A stretch of 64,000 nucleotides of DNA. It comes from Halomonas aestuarii. Lineage in GTDB: Bacteria; Pseudomonadota; Gammaproteobacteria; Pseudomonadales; Halomonadaceae. The first letter of the stretch is position 1, and every line of letters begins with the position of its first letter. The stretch is taken from positions 1,054,001 to 1,118,000 of the forward strand of contig NZ_CP018139.1 in the NCBI RefSeq assembly GCF_001886615.1. The letters run 5' to 3'. Below the pieces are notes generated by a model that was not told the DNA's origin, ran no database searches, and worked only from the letters and a program-made list of their open reading frames with translations. Of the stretch, positions 1-8,576 are shown one piece after another. A program made the position numbers and the translations under genes.

Positions 1-295
1 GGCGCCCCTCGAAGTCGCCGGTGCCGTTGTAGGCCTGGTAGACGGTGTCGGCGAGCGCCAGGGCCAGGTCGGAGTCACCCCGCCATACCAGCCCCATGTT
101 CTCCACCGAGGCACCCGTGACCTCGGCGACGGCCTCGGCCCCCTCGATGTGGTTGCCGATCAGCTCGGCGAGGCCACCCCCGTAGGGATAGTAGGTGCCC
201 CCGGTCCCGCCGGTGGCGATGGAGATCTGCTGGGCGGCGGCCAACGGGGCCGTGGCCAGCAGGGTGGCGGCGGCGGCGTACTTCAGGATTCGCAT
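1..295 (-). CDS. TAXI-family TRAP transporter solute-binding protein (partial, C-terminus beyond window)
   Basis: The first 98 residues are present; the gene runs off the left edge. An N-terminal signal peptide (hydrophobic stretch ending in an Ala-rich AAA site near residue 21) is followed by the glycine-rich ATGGTGGTYYPYGGGLA stretch that is diagnostic of TAXI-type periplasmic receptors, which deliver small acids or amino acids to a fused TRAP permease. The ATG at 295 is chosen because GGAGGA lies 5 nt upstream (301-306); another ATG at 300 is out of frame. It lies downstream of lhgO on the same strand with a 163-nt gap, so a role in importing a C5 or related acid is possible but not shown. 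The TRAP permease gene would lie outside the window. Confidence 0.85.
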   Translation of the reverse strand, partial: MRILKYAAAATLLATAPLAAAQQISIATGGTGGTYYPYGGGLAELIGNHIEGAEAVAEVTGASVENMGLVWRGDSDLALALADTVYQAYNGTGDFEGR

Positions 296-458
296 GGCAT
301 TCCTCCGGTCCTGGAACGATTTTGTTGTGAAGTGTCTCGGCGCTCTCGAGATCGGCGCCTTGGGCAACGCTAGCATGGTGCAAGCGTGAGTCACCATGCC
401 ACTATTTCTACGTTCCTGGGAATTTTCGGCAACTCGACCGGCCATCCCCTCCCCCAGC

Positions 459-1655
459 CTAGTCGTCGACGAGCTCCTTCACCTTGTCGACGATGTGCGC
501 GCCGATGGGGATCGCCGAGGTGGCCGCCGGCGACGGCGCATTGCCCACGTTCACGGTGCGGCGCGTGTTGACGAAAAGGAAGTCGTCCACCAGCTTGCCG
601 TCGCGGGTCACCGCCTGGGCCCGCACCCCGGCCGGATAGGGGCGCAGGTCATCCAGGGTCAGGCTCGGGCAGTACTTGCGCACCAGTTCCAGGTAGCCCT
701 TGCGGTGCAGCGAGTTCTTCATCTCGGCAAGCCCCGGCCGCAGGTTCCGGCCCAGCACCCGGAGGATGCCCGGGTCGCTGAACATCCGCAGCATGTCGGG
801 CAGCGAGACATCGCGCCGGCGATAGCCCTCGCGCTTCAGCGCCAGCACGGCATTGGGCCCCACGGTCACGGTGCCGTCGATCATGCGCGTCAGGTGCACG
901 CCGAGGAACGGCATGGACGGGTCCGGGATGGGATAGATCAGGTGGTTCACGATGCGGTTGTGCTGTTCGGGCAGCAGGTAGTACTCGCCGCGGAAGGGGC
1001 AGATGCTGAAGCCGGGGTCGCGACCGAGCATGCGCACTACCCGGTCGGCCATGAGGCCGGAGCAGGAGACCAGGTAGCGGCCGGTGACCTCGCCCCGGGT
1101 GGTGCTCACCACGACCTCCCGGGAGCGCTCCTCCAGGCCCGTGACCTCTGCCTCGTAGCGGATCTCGCCACCCATCCGCTCGAAGTCGGCGGCCATGGCC
1201 CGGGCGACCTCGGCATAGTCGACGATGCCGCTGGAGGGCACGAAGATGCCGGCGACGCCGGTGATGTTCGGCTCGCGCTCGGCGAGCGCCTCGCCGGAGA
1301 GCCACTCGCGCTCCAGGCCATTGGCCGCGGTGCGCTCCCACAGCGCCTCCATGCGCTGCCTCTCCAGCTCGTTGGTGGCCACCAGCAGCTTGCCGCAGGT
1401 GTCGTAGGCGATGCCGTGAGACTCGCAGAAGGCCTTGGTGGCCCGGTTGCCCTCCAGACAGAAGCGCGCCTTGAGGCTGCCCGGGGTGTAGTAGACCCCG
1501 GCGTGGATGACGCCGCTGTTGTGGCCGGTCTGGTGACGCGCCGCCTCGCGCTCCTTCTCCACCACCAGCATCCGGCGGTCGGGCCAGGCCTGCTTGAGCT
1601 GCATGGCGGTGGACATGCCCAGGATGCCGCCGCCGATGATGATGAAATCGTACAT
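459..1655 (-). CDS. lhgO: L-2-hydroxyglutarate oxidase/dehydrogenase
   Basis: 398-residue FAD enzyme oxidising L-2-hydroxyglutarate to 2-oxoglutarate and passing electrons to the membrane quinone pool. The Rossmann GGGILG motif is at residues 8-13, and the family-typical GHNSGVIHAGVYY stretch is near residues 44-56. Length and sequence agree with E. coli LhgO (YgaF). GAGG lies 5 nt before the ATG. It follows glaH by 97 nt on the same strand; GlaH makes the substrate of LhgO, so the two form the glutarate hydroxylation route that feeds C5 carbon into the TCA cycle. No gabD, gabT or davD homologue accompanies them here, unlike the E. coli operon. Confidence 0.95.
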   Translation of the reverse strand: MYDFIIIGGGILGMSTAMQLKQAWPDRRMLVVEKEREAARHQTGHNSGVIHAGVYYTPGSLKARFCLEGNRATKAFCESHGIAYDTCGKLLVATNELERQRMEALWERTAANGLEREWLSGEALAEREPNITGVAGIFVPSSGIVDYAEVARAMAADFERMGGEIRYEAEVTGLEERSREVVVSTTRGEVTGRYLVSCSGLMADRVVRMLGRDPGFSICPFRGEYYLLPEQHNRIVNHLIYPIPDPSMPFLGVHLTRMIDGTVTVGPNAVLALKREGYRRRDVSLPDMLRMFSDPGILRVLGRNLRPGLAEMKNSLHRKGYLELVRKYCPSLTLDDLRPYPAGVRAQAVTRDGKLVDDFLFVNTRRTVNVGNAPSPAATSAIPIGAHIVDKVKELVDD

Positions 1656-1752
1656 GCCGTCCTCGTCCTTCCAATGCGATGGCCACGCCGCGGTCGGGCG
1701 TGGCCTCGTCAGGGTAACCCGTCGGCCGGGGCGTTTCGCCTCGGACCGCTCC

Positions 1753-2724
1753 TCACCGCTGGCGCAGGGTCTTGGCGTGGGTGAAGTAGCCGCGCTGGCG
1801 CATCAGCTCACGGCGCAGGTCCGGGTGCGGCGTGAAGCGGTCCCGGCCGTGCAGCCAGAAGTGGTTGTTGATCAGCAGGAAGCTGCCCACCGGGTTCGGC
1901 ACGGAGAGGATCGCCGGGCTGTTCTCGAGCGACTCGGAGAGGTCGGTCAGCCAGTTGCCCTCCTCGAAGTCCTTGGGCTGCACGAACTGGTCGATGTAGG
2001 ACATGATCGGCAGGCCGCTGGCATCCACATCGAAGACCGCATGGTAGACGTCACGGGCGACGTTCTTGCTGGGCGGCGCGGTCCAGCGCATCTCCCGACG
2101 GGCCAGCGGATGATGGTAGAAGCGCTCGAGCCCCTCCCAGTCGTCCAGGTGCAGCAGCAGGGAGTTGCCGCCCTCCATGTGCTGCTCGTCGATCTTCATC
2201 ATCAGCACGTAGTCGGTGTCCTGCTCGACGAAGGTGCCGTCGTTGTGAAGCTCCATCACCCGGTGCGGCTGACGCAGGTAGCTGTCCGACTCGTCGACGT
2301 TCTTCACCACGAAGCGCGCATAGTACTGGCCGCTCATGGCATCGAAGTTGGAGCGCCCCATCAGGTGCGCCACGGCGGTGGCGAACTTGACCATCTCGTC
2401 GGCCTGCTCCACCCGGTCGAGGCCTTCGGGCACGACCTGGAAGCCGCCGGTGGCGCGGTCCACCAGGGTGTTGACCAGCACCGGCTGCAGGGTGTTCTCG
2501 CACAGGTCGTCGAGGATCTTCGCCACCCGGAAGCGCAGCATGGACTTGTACTCCAGCGCCTGCACCGGCCAGTCGGCGACGGCCTCGAGGAAGGCCTCGA
2601 CCACGGCGCGGCTGACGGTCAGCTGCAGCAGTCGCGGCGACTGGGCGGAAGGCGCCAGGGTGAAGCCGCGGATATCGGCGGGCAGGGGCATGGCGGTCTC
2701 GGGAAGCCGGGTCAGTGCGGTCAT
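1753..2724 (-). CDS. glaH: Glutarate 2-hydroxylase (Fe(II)/2-oxoglutarate dioxygenase, CsiD family)
   Basis: 323 residues. It hydroxylates glutarate to L-2-hydroxyglutarate using O2 and 2-oxoglutarate, giving succinate and CO2. It aligns almost without gaps to E. coli GlaH as I remember it. The HxD iron ligands fall at His160 and Asp162, the same numbers as in E. coli, and the distal [12 protein letters not shown] segment supplies the third histidine and substrate-binding arginines. An in-frame start exists 30 nt upstream, but the ATG at 2724 has GGAGAT 7 nt before it and gives the family length. Transcription probably starts from the TTGACA/TATTTT promoter at 2761-2789. lhgO follows. Confidence 0.95.
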   Translation of the reverse strand: MTALTRLPETAMPLPADIRGFTLAPSAQSPRLLQLTVSRAVVEAFLEAVADWPVQALEYKSMLRFRVAKILDDLCENTLQPVLVNTLVDRATGGFQVVPEGLDRVEQADEMVKFATAVAHLMGRSNFDAMSGQYYARFVVKNVDESDSYLRQPHRVMELHNDGTFVEQDTDYVLMMKIDEQHMEGGNSLLLHLDDWEGLERFYHHPLARREMRWTAPPSKNVARDVYHAVFDVDASGLPIMSYIDQFVQPKDFEEGNWLTDLSESLENSPAILSVPNPVGSFLLINNHFWLHGRDRFTPHPDLRRELMRQRGYFTHAKTLRQR

Positions 2725-2760
2725 GTCAGGGATCTCCATCGCTTTGATAGACACAACTAG

Positions 2761-2789
2761 AAAATATCTACATTTTTAGTTTTTGTCAA
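2761..2789 (-). promoter_or_regulatory. glaH promoter with overlapping candidate CsiR-type operator
   Basis: Read on the minus strand, TTGACA (2784-2789) is separated by exactly 17 nt from TATTTT (2761-2766), a good sigma-70-like promoter 37 nt upstream of the glaH start. ATGTAGATATTTT (2761-2773) overlaps the -10 and fits ATGT-N5-TTTT, which I recall as one of the forms described for the E. coli glutarate-responsive repressor CsiR. An operator over the -10 implies repression. The matching element before the permease gene at 4358-4370 supports shared control. No CsiR homologue is in the window. Confidence 0.6.
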
Positions 2790-2816
2790 AAATAAAGGAC
2801 AGCCTGTGGCTGTCCT
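2787..2816 (-). terminator. Rho-independent terminator of the APC permease gene
   Basis: On the minus strand, a 9-bp perfect stem (AGGACAGCC / GGCTGTCCT, 3-nt loop, 2796-2816) is followed by TTTATTTTT. It lies 70 nt downstream of the permease stop codon and just upstream of the glaH promoter, so permease and glaH are separate transcripts. Confidence 0.85.
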
Positions 2817-2886
2817 CTTCACGACGCGGGCGCGCTGTTGCCCCGCCACCCCGGCAGGGCCGGGACGGCGGGGCGGATCGATGCCC

Positions 2887-4314
2887 TCAGCGGCCCGGGT
2901 AGGGGTCCGCGCCTGCCAGCTCGCGGTTCATCATGGTATCGCTGTAGGCGACGCCATAGCGGGCCCGTGACCAGGCGTAGAGCGCCAGGCCCAGCAGCAT
3001 CCAGCCGGCGAAGATGCACCACTCGATGAGCGAGAGCGCCGAGGGGCTGCCCGGCAGGTACATGCCGATCAGCGCCACGGAGAGGATCACTGCCAGAGCG
3101 CCGACGGTCTTGCCACGACGGACCCGGAAGGGTCGTTCCATCTCCGGCTCGTTGCGACGCAGTGCCACGAAGGAGAGCGCCACGAACAGGTAGGCGATGA
3201 CGATGCCCAGGCCACCGGCCACCACCAGCCAGACCAGCGCCTGGCGCCCGAAGAGCGGCGCGATGGAGGAGAGGGCCCCCATCACCAGGATGGCATTGGT
3301 CGGGGTGCGGTGCTTCGGGTGCAGCCTGGCGAGGAAGGCCGGCAGCATGCCGGAGTGCGCCAGGGCGTAGATCGCCCGGGAGCCGCCGATGTAGAAGGCG
3401 TTCCAGCTGGTGATGATGCCGGCGATACCGGCCAGGATCATCAGGTTGCCGGCCCAGGGGGCCTGGAAGGCGGCCTGCATGGCGTCGGGCACCGCCAGCG
3501 AGCTCTGCTCAAGCGCCGCCGGATCGAGCATCAGGGCGGTGCCGAGGATGATGAAGGAGTACCAGAACACCGCGAGGATCACCGAGATCATCAGCACGCG
3601 GCCGATCTCCTTGAACGGCAGGTTGATCTCCTCGGCGGCCTGGGGGATCACGTCGAAACCGACGAACATGAAGGGCACCATGATGATCACCATCATGATG
3701 CCGCCGATGACACCCTCATCGACCGCGAACAGCGGCTCCATGGTGGCCGTGCTGCCCTCGAACAGGGCCCCGGTGATGAACAGGATGCCGACCGCCAGGA
3801 TCAGCAGCGTCACCACCTTCTGCACCAGGGCGGCGGTGCGCACGCCGATGTAGTTGATCCACATCATCAGCACCGACCCGGCCACGCCGACGGCCACCCA
3901 GGTGGCCTTCACGTCCCAGCCGGCGATGTTCCACATCTGGCCCACGGCATAGTTCGGGAAGAGGTGCTCCACCACGGTGGGCAGCGCCACCGCCTCGAAG
4001 GCCACCACGCTCACATACCCCAGGGTGATGGCCCAGGTGCACAGGAAGGAGGCGAAGTGGCCCATCGCCCGATAGCTGTAGACGTGCTCGCCGCCGACCT
4101 GGGGCATCGCCGAGGCCAGCTCGGCATAGGTCAGGCCCACCAGCACGATGATCAGGCCGCCGATCAGGAAGGCCGTGATGGCTCCCAGGCTGCCCGCCGA
4201 CTGGATCCAGTTGCCGGTCAGCACGATCCAGCCCCAGCCGATCATGGCACCGAAGGCCAGGGCCAGGACATCCTTCCTGGCCAGCACTCGCGACAGGTGC
4301 GTCTCGTTGTTCAT
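2887..4314 (-). CDS. APC-superfamily amino acid permease
   Basis: 475-residue polytopic membrane protein with about 12 hydrophobic segments. The first segment carries the consensus-like FGAMIGWGWIVLTGNW near residues 18-34, typical of the amino acid/polyamine/organocation superfamily. The substrate is not decided by sequence. Position beside glaH-lhgO and the shared operator suggest a C5 compound such as 5-aminovalerate, lysine or glutarate, which is inference. A GTG 6 nt upstream is in frame, but AAGAGG sits properly only for the ATG at 4314. The gene has its own promoter and its own terminator (2787-2816). Confidence 0.85.
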   Translation of the reverse strand: MNNETHLSRVLARKDVLALAFGAMIGWGWIVLTGNWIQSAGSLGAITAFLIGGLIIVLVGLTYAELASAMPQVGGEHVYSYRAMGHFASFLCTWAITLGYVSVVAFEAVALPTVVEHLFPNYAVGQMWNIAGWDVKATWVAVGVAGSVLMMWINYIGVRTAALVQKVVTLLILAVGILFITGALFEGSTATMEPLFAVDEGVIGGIMMVIIMVPFMFVGFDVIPQAAEEINLPFKEIGRVLMISVILAVFWYSFIILGTALMLDPAALEQSSLAVPDAMQAAFQAPWAGNLMILAGIAGIITSWNAFYIGGSRAIYALAHSGMLPAFLARLHPKHRTPTNAILVMGALSSIAPLFGRQALVWLVVAGGLGIVIAYLFVALSFVALRRNEPEMERPFRVRRGKTVGALAVILSVALIGMYLPGSPSALSLIEWCIFAGWMLLGLALYAWSRARYGVAYSDTMMNRELAGADPYPGR

Positions 4315-4703
4315 GTCCACCTCTTCGTCTGTTCTTGTAAATAGCGATTAATTTTATAAAACGTAGACAAAAATAGAGAACACACGACAAACGTTCAAGA
4401 GATATCGAACACCCGCGACGTAGACATTTGTCGAGATCGGCGCCGGAACGCCCGCCATGAGGACCGCGCGGCTCGACAGTAAACCCATGCCGAATGCGCA
4501 TGCCAGCATCCGGCGGACACGCGGGCCAGTGGATGGCGAGCCTCGGACCGGCCCTCGAGGGCGTTCGATATCCTGCACGATCGCTATCGCGCCGTGCCCC
4601 TCCGGCGGCGGCATTTTTTCCCCGAAAAATCCCCGAAAGGGCACTGGCGAAACCCGAAAAAAGGCTTCATGCTGTGCGTGTCGCAACTGCCAACTGGAGC
4701 ATC
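4315..4703. other. 389-nt intergenic region between permease and XRE-like gene
   Basis: The left 125 nt are AT-rich for this genome and hold the permease promoter and operators. The rest is GC-rich and ends with GGAG 6 nt before the XRE-like start. An open frame of 110 codons on the minus strand (4354-4686) crosses the permease promoter and has no recognisable domain; I do not regard it as a gene. No RNA gene was recognised. Confidence 0.6.
4358..4398 (-). promoter_or_regulatory. Permease promoter with candidate CsiR-type operator
   Basis: On the minus strand TTGAAC (4393-4398), a 17-nt spacer and TATTTT (4370-4375) form a promoter-like pair. TTGTCTACGTTTT (4358-4370) follows at once and fits TTGT-N5-TTTT, the other form I recall for CsiR sites. 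The 9-nt core ACGTAGACA (plus strand) occurs twice, at 4361-4369 and 4418-4426, so there may be a secondary site upstream. The arrangement mirrors the glaH promoter. Confidence 0.55.
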
Positions 4704-4988
4704 ATGAGCACGGCACGTCACACCGCCCACGCGGAACTGATCGACCCTCCGCGAAGCTGCCCTGACCTCGATGTCAGGGACCTGGAAAAACGTACACGCC
4801 TCATGCGTATCATCACACGGCTGATCGCCGTGTCAGACCTGGGCAGCCGCGAGATCGCTCGCCGCGCCGGTCTGCCGATGCAGAAGATCAGCGACCTCCT
4901 CTCGGGGAAGCTGGAACATCTCTCGATCGACGAGCTGCATCTCGTCTACCGCACCATCGACCCGAGCGGCACACCGACGCCGCCCTGA
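4704..4988 (+). CDS. Small XRE/HTH-type DNA-binding protein
   Basis: 94 residues. The C-terminal two thirds contain a helix-turn-helix pattern (SREIARRAGLPMQKISDLLSGK, shortened here to its key part REIARRAGL...KISDLLSGK, near residues 50-73) as in the small XRE-type proteins often found as antitoxins or orphan regulators. No toxin-like partner gene is adjacent on either side. The ATG at 4704 has GGAG 6 nt upstream. It is divergent from the permease gene and followed by a strong terminator, so it is monocistronic. Its target is unknown; the neighbouring permease promoter is one possibility. Confidence 0.7.
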   Translation: MSTARHTAHAELIDPPRSCPDLDVRDLEKRTRLMRIITRLIAVSDLGSREIARRAGLPMQKISDLLSGKLEHLSIDELHLVYRTIDPSGTPTPP

Positions 4989-5030
4989 TCGACCGTCTCC
5001 CGGGAGACCACCCCGGCACCGAACAGCGAA

Positions 5031-5060
5031 CGCCCCGCCTTACCGGCGGGGCGTTTTTTT
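5031..5060 (+). terminator. Rho-independent terminator
   Basis: Perfect 9-bp stem CGCCCCGCC / GGCGGGGCG with a 5-nt loop (5031-5053) and seven T residues (5054-5060), 42 nt after the stop of the XRE-like gene. The T-tract favours the plus strand. Confidence 0.95.
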
Positions 5061-5089
5061 GTGGTGCTCCTCGCGTCCGGCCGCCGGTC

Positions 5090-6052
5090 CTAATCGCCCG
5101 ACAGGTAGTGCACGCTGAACAGCGCCTGGTCATCGAGCCAGACGGCGCTGGACCGGTACCCGGCCCGGGTGGCCAGCGCCTGGAAGGCCGCGACGCCATA
5201 CTTGCAGGAGTTCTCGGTGTGCAGCGTCTCGCCCGCCTCGAAGGCGAAGCGACGCCCACCGAGGGAGATGGCCTGGCGCTTTCGGCTGACCAGGTGCATC
5301 TCGATGCGCGACGCCGCCTCATTGAAGAAGGCGCGGTGGCCGAAGGCCTCGACCTCGACCTCGACGCCCAGCTCACGGCGCATGCGCTCGAGCAGGTTGA
5401 GGTTGAAGGCCGCGGTGATGCCGGCGGCGTCGTTGTAGGCCGCCTCCAGCAGGCCTCGCTCCTTGACCAGGTCGACGCCGACCAGCACCCCGCTGCCCGG
5501 CGGCAGGGCCCGGCGCAACCGGGAGAGGAAGGCCTCGGCCTCGGCCGGGGTGAAGTTGCCGATGCTCGAGCCGGGGAAGAAGGCCACCACCCGTCGCCCC
5601 TGGACGCCGGGTGGCAGGTGCAGGCGTCGGGAGAAGTCGCCCCAGGCGGCGTGCACCTCGAGCCAGGGATAGTCGGCGGCCAGGCGGCGGGTGCTCTTCA
5701 GCAGGAAGTCGCGGGAGATGTCCATGCCGAGGTAGCGGCTGGGGCGCATCGCCTCCAGCAGAAGCCGGACCTTGTGGCTGGCGCCGCTGCCGAGCTCGAC
5801 CATCAGCGCGCCCGGGCCCACCAGCGCGGCGATCTCCGCGGCGGCGCCGGCCAGGATGCCCTCCTCGGTGCGCGTCAGGTAGTACTCCGGCTGCTCGCAG
5901 ATGGCCTCGAAGAGCCGCGAGCCCCGCTCGTCGTAGAAGTACTTGGGCGAGAGGGCCTTCGGCGAGGCGCCGAGCCCCCGGATCACGTCGTCGTGAAAGG
6001 TGCTCCCCGCGCCCTCGACATGCTGGTCATGGAAGTGCACGGCAGTGGACAT
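5090..6052 (-). CDS. egtD: L-histidine N-alpha-methyltransferase (hercynine synthase)
   Basis: 320 residues, the usual EgtD length. It uses three SAM to trimethylate histidine to hercynine, the shared precursor of ergothioneine and selenoneine. The family signature PKYFYDERGS is at residues 36-45 and the SAM-binding ELGSG at 86-90. The ATG at 6052 gives the family N-terminus; the longer open frame upstream crosses the divergent promoter. It is divergent from the selD fusion gene and close to senB and senA. No egtA, egtC or egtE homologue lies within the cluster, which favours the selenium pathway. Confidence 0.92.
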   Translation of the reverse strand: MSTAVHFHDQHVEGAGSTFHDDVIRGLGASPKALSPKYFYDERGSRLFEAICEQPEYYLTRTEEGILAGAAAEIAALVGPGALMVELGSGASHKVRLLLEAMRPSRYLGMDISRDFLLKSTRRLAADYPWLEVHAAWGDFSRRLHLPPGVQGRRVVAFFPGSSIGNFTPAEAEAFLSRLRRALPPGSGVLVGVDLVKERGLLEAAYNDAAGITAAFNLNLLERMRRELGVEVEVEAFGHRAFFNEAASRIEMHLVSRKRQAISLGGRRFAFEAGETLHTENSCKYGVAAFQALATRAGYRSSAVWLDDQALFSVHYLSGD

Positions 6053-6102
6053 CGCGGACCCTCGCGGACAGCGGGCACCGGCAGGATGCCGGGCACCGGG
6101 GA

Positions 6103-6120
6103 GATTCCATCGCTGGAATC
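6103..6120. promoter_or_regulatory. Inverted repeat in the egtD/selD divergent promoter region
   Basis: Perfect 7-bp inverted repeat GATTCCA-TCGC-TGGAATC in the 157-nt gap between the two divergent starts, 51 nt from the egtD start and 90 nt from the selD start. Size and position suit an operator controlling both genes. No regulator is assigned. Short direct repeats of GGGCACCGG flank it on the egtD side. Confidence 0.4.
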
Positions 6121-6209
6121 CGGCTAGACTGGGCGACGACGCGAATATTGATGTCGCGACCCCTCCACCCGTGTTGCGACCCTGCCCCCAATCTAGAGCG
6201 AGCCCCATC

Positions 6210-8528
6210 ATGCAGCAACCGCAGCAGCCGGTGTTACGCGATATCGTGCTGGTCGGCGGCGGCCACACCCATGTCGGCGTGCTGAAGCGCTTCGCCATGC
6301 GCCCCGAACCGGGCGTGAGGCTGACCCTGATCTGCCGCGACACCCACACGCCCTATTCGGGCATGCTGCCGGGCTACGTCGCCGGGCACTACGGCTACGA
6401 CGACGTGCATATCGACCTGCGCCGGCTGGCGGAGTACGCCGGGGCACGCTTCTTCCGCGACGAGGCCATCGGCATCGACCACGAGGACCGCCGGGTGCTC
6501 TGCCGCTCGCGCCCCCCGGTGCCCTACGACTGGATGTCGATCAACATCGGCTCGACCCCCCGGGTGGGCACGGTCCGCGGCGCCCACGCCCATGCCGTGC
6601 CGGTCAAGCCGATCCACCGTTTCAACGACCGCTGGCTGACGCTGCTCGAACGCATCGAGGCGCATCCCGGCAGGACCCGCGTGGCGGTGGTCGGGGGCGG
6701 GGCTGGCGGGGTCGAGCTGCTGCTGGCCATGCAGTACCGGCTGGGCCACGAGCTGGCCGCCCGGGGGCGCGACCCGGGCGAGCTCTCCTTCGCGCTCTTC
6801 ACCCGCGGCGAGCGGATCCTGCCGACCCACAACCCCCGGGTGCGCACGCATTTCGAGGCCACGCTTCGCCGCCGTGGCGTCGAGGTGCACACCGGCACCG
6901 AGGTAGTCGCCGTCGAGGCGGGGCGGCTGCAGGCGGACGACGGCAGCTGGCACGGTGCCGACGAGATCGTCTGGGTGACGAACGCCGGCGGGGCCGAGTG
7001 GCTCAAGGACACCCGGCTCGAGCTGGATGACGACGGCTTCATCAAGGTCGGCGACACCCTGCAGTCGCTGTCGGACCCGCGGATCTTCGCCGCCGGCGAC
7101 ATCGCCCACCAGCTCCACCATTCCCGCGAGAAGGCGGGGGTCTTCGCCGTGCGCCAGGGTCGCCCGCTGGCCGACAACCTGCGCGCCGCCGTGACCGACC
7201 GGCCGCTGTCCCCCTATCACCCGCAGCGCCACTGGCTGGCGCTGATCAGCACCGGCGACCGCCATGCCGTTGCCTCCCGGGGCTGGTGGTACCTGGCCGG
7301 CGACTGGGTGTGGCGCTGGAAGGACTGGATCGACCGGCGCTTCATGGCCCGCTTCAACGCCCTCCCGCCCATGACGGAGGGCGCCATGAAGGCCCCGGCC
7401 GCGAGCCGGGTGAAACTGGACGATGAGGAGAGCGCCCAGGCGATCTCCGCCTTCGCCATGCGCTGCGGCGGCTGCGGAGCCAAGGTGGGCGCCACCACCC
7501 TCTCCCGGGCGCTGTCGACTCTTGAGCCGGTGGCGCGCGAGGAGGTCCTGGTCGGCCTGCATGCCCCGGACGATGCCGCCGTGGTGCGGGTTCCGCCCGG
7601 GAAGGACATGGTGCACACCGTGGACTTCTTCCGTGCCTTCATCGACGACCCCTACGTGTTCGGCAAGGTGGCCGCCAACCACGCCCTGGGCGACATCTTC
7701 GCCATGGGCGCCGAGGCGCAGACCGCCACCGCCGTGGCCACGGTGCCCCAGGGGCTCGAGGCCAAGGTCGAGGACACCGTCTTCCAGATGATGAGCGGGG
7801 CGGTGGAGGTGCTCAACGCCGCCGACTGCGCCCTGGTGGGCGGGCACACCGGCGAGGGCAGCGAGCTGGCCCTGGGATTCTCCGTCAATGGCCTCATCGA
7901 CAGCGGCAGCATGGGGGAACGAACGGAAGACGACGGCCCGGCCGGCACGGCCCTGATGACCAAGGGCGGCCTGCGCCCCGGCCAGGTGCTGATCCTCACC
8001 AAGCCCATCGGCACCGGCACGCTGTTCGCCGCCCATGCGAGGCTCGCCGCCCGCGGACGGTGGATCGACGCGGCACTGGACAGCATGTGCCAGTCCAACC
8101 GCGAGGGGGCGGCCTGCCTGCACGAGCACGGGGCCACCGCCTGCACCGACCTCACCGGCTTCGGCCTGCTGGGGCACCTGGTGGAGATGACGCGCCCCTC
8201 GGGGGTGGATGCCGAACTCGACCTGGCGGCCCTGCCGCTGCTCGAGGGCGCCGAGGAGACGGTCGCCGCCGGCATCCTGAGCTCCCTGCAGCCCGCCAAC
8301 GTGCGCCTGCGCCGGGCCATCCGCGACCAGCCGGCCTGGGTCGAGCACCCCCGCTACCCGCTGCTCTTCGACCCCCAGACCGCCGGGGGGCTGCTCGCCG
8401 GCGTGCCCGCCGAGCGCGCCGAGGCCTGCCTCGCGGCCCTGCACGCCCTGGGCTACGGGCAGGCCGCGATCATCGGTCGCGTCGAGGCTCCCGGCGAGGC
8501 ACTGGAGCCCATCCGGCTCAATGGATGA
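6210..8528 (+). CDS. selD: Fused FAD/NAD(P)-dependent oxidoreductase - selenide, water dikinase (selenophosphate synthetase)
   Basis: 772 residues in two domains. Residues 1 to about 390 resemble type-II NADH dehydrogenase-like flavoproteins: N-terminal LVGGGHTH and a second dinucleotide motif VVGGGAGG. From about residue 410 it is a full SelD: Cys422 and Lys425 have the spacing of E. coli Cys17/Lys20 in the CGGCGAKVG motif, followed by the HAPDDAAVV and GGHTGEGSE segments. SelD makes selenophosphate from selenide and ATP. The oxidoreductase half probably supplies or reduces selenium, but this is inference. In the cluster it plays the SenC role, feeding SenB. Start at 6210 has an A/G-rich leader and suits the domain boundary. 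Confidence 0.93.
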   Translation: MQQPQQPVLRDIVLVGGGHTHVGVLKRFAMRPEPGVRLTLICRDTHTPYSGMLPGYVAGHYGYDDVHIDLRRLAEYAGARFFRDEAIGIDHEDRRVLCRSRPPVPYDWMSINIGSTPRVGTVRGAHAHAVPVKPIHRFNDRWLTLLERIEAHPGRTRVAVVGGGAGGVELLLAMQYRLGHELAARGRDPGELSFALFTRGERILPTHNPRVRTHFEATLRRRGVEVHTGTEVVAVEAGRLQADDGSWHGADEIVWVTNAGGAEWLKDTRLELDDDGFIKVGDTLQSLSDPRIFAAGDIAHQLHHSREKAGVFAVRQGRPLADNLRAAVTDRPLSPYHPQRHWLALISTGDRHAVASRGWWYLAGDWVWRWKDWIDRRFMARFNALPPMTEGAMKAPAASRVKLDDEESAQAISAFAMRCGGCGAKVGATTLSRALSTLEPVAREEVLVGLHAPDDAAVVRVPPGKDMVHTVDFFRAFIDDPYVFGKVAANHALGDIFAMGAEAQTATAVATVPQGLEAKVEDTVFQMMSGAVEVLNAADCALVGGHTGEGSELALGFSVNGLIDSGSMGERTEDDGPAGTALMTKGGLRPGQVLILTKPIGTGTLFAAHARLAARGRWIDAALDSMCQSNREGAACLHEHGATACTDLTGFGLLGHLVEMTRPSGVDAELDLAALPLLEGAEETVAAGILSSLQPANVRLRRAIRDQPAWVEHPRYPLLFDPQTAGGLLAGVPAERAEACLAALHALGYGQAAIIGRVEAPGEALEPIRLNG

Positions 8529-8576
8529 CGGCAGATGTCAGGCCGTTGTACCGGGCCCCCTCGTCATGGAGAGCGC

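Noticed and set aside
396..1784. Plus-strand open frame opposite lhgO
   Set aside because: Shadow of lhgO without recognisable protein features.
4354..4686. Minus-strand ORF of 110 codons upstream of the permease
   Set aside because: Crosses the permease promoter and operators, has no family resemblance and no plausible ribosome-binding site.
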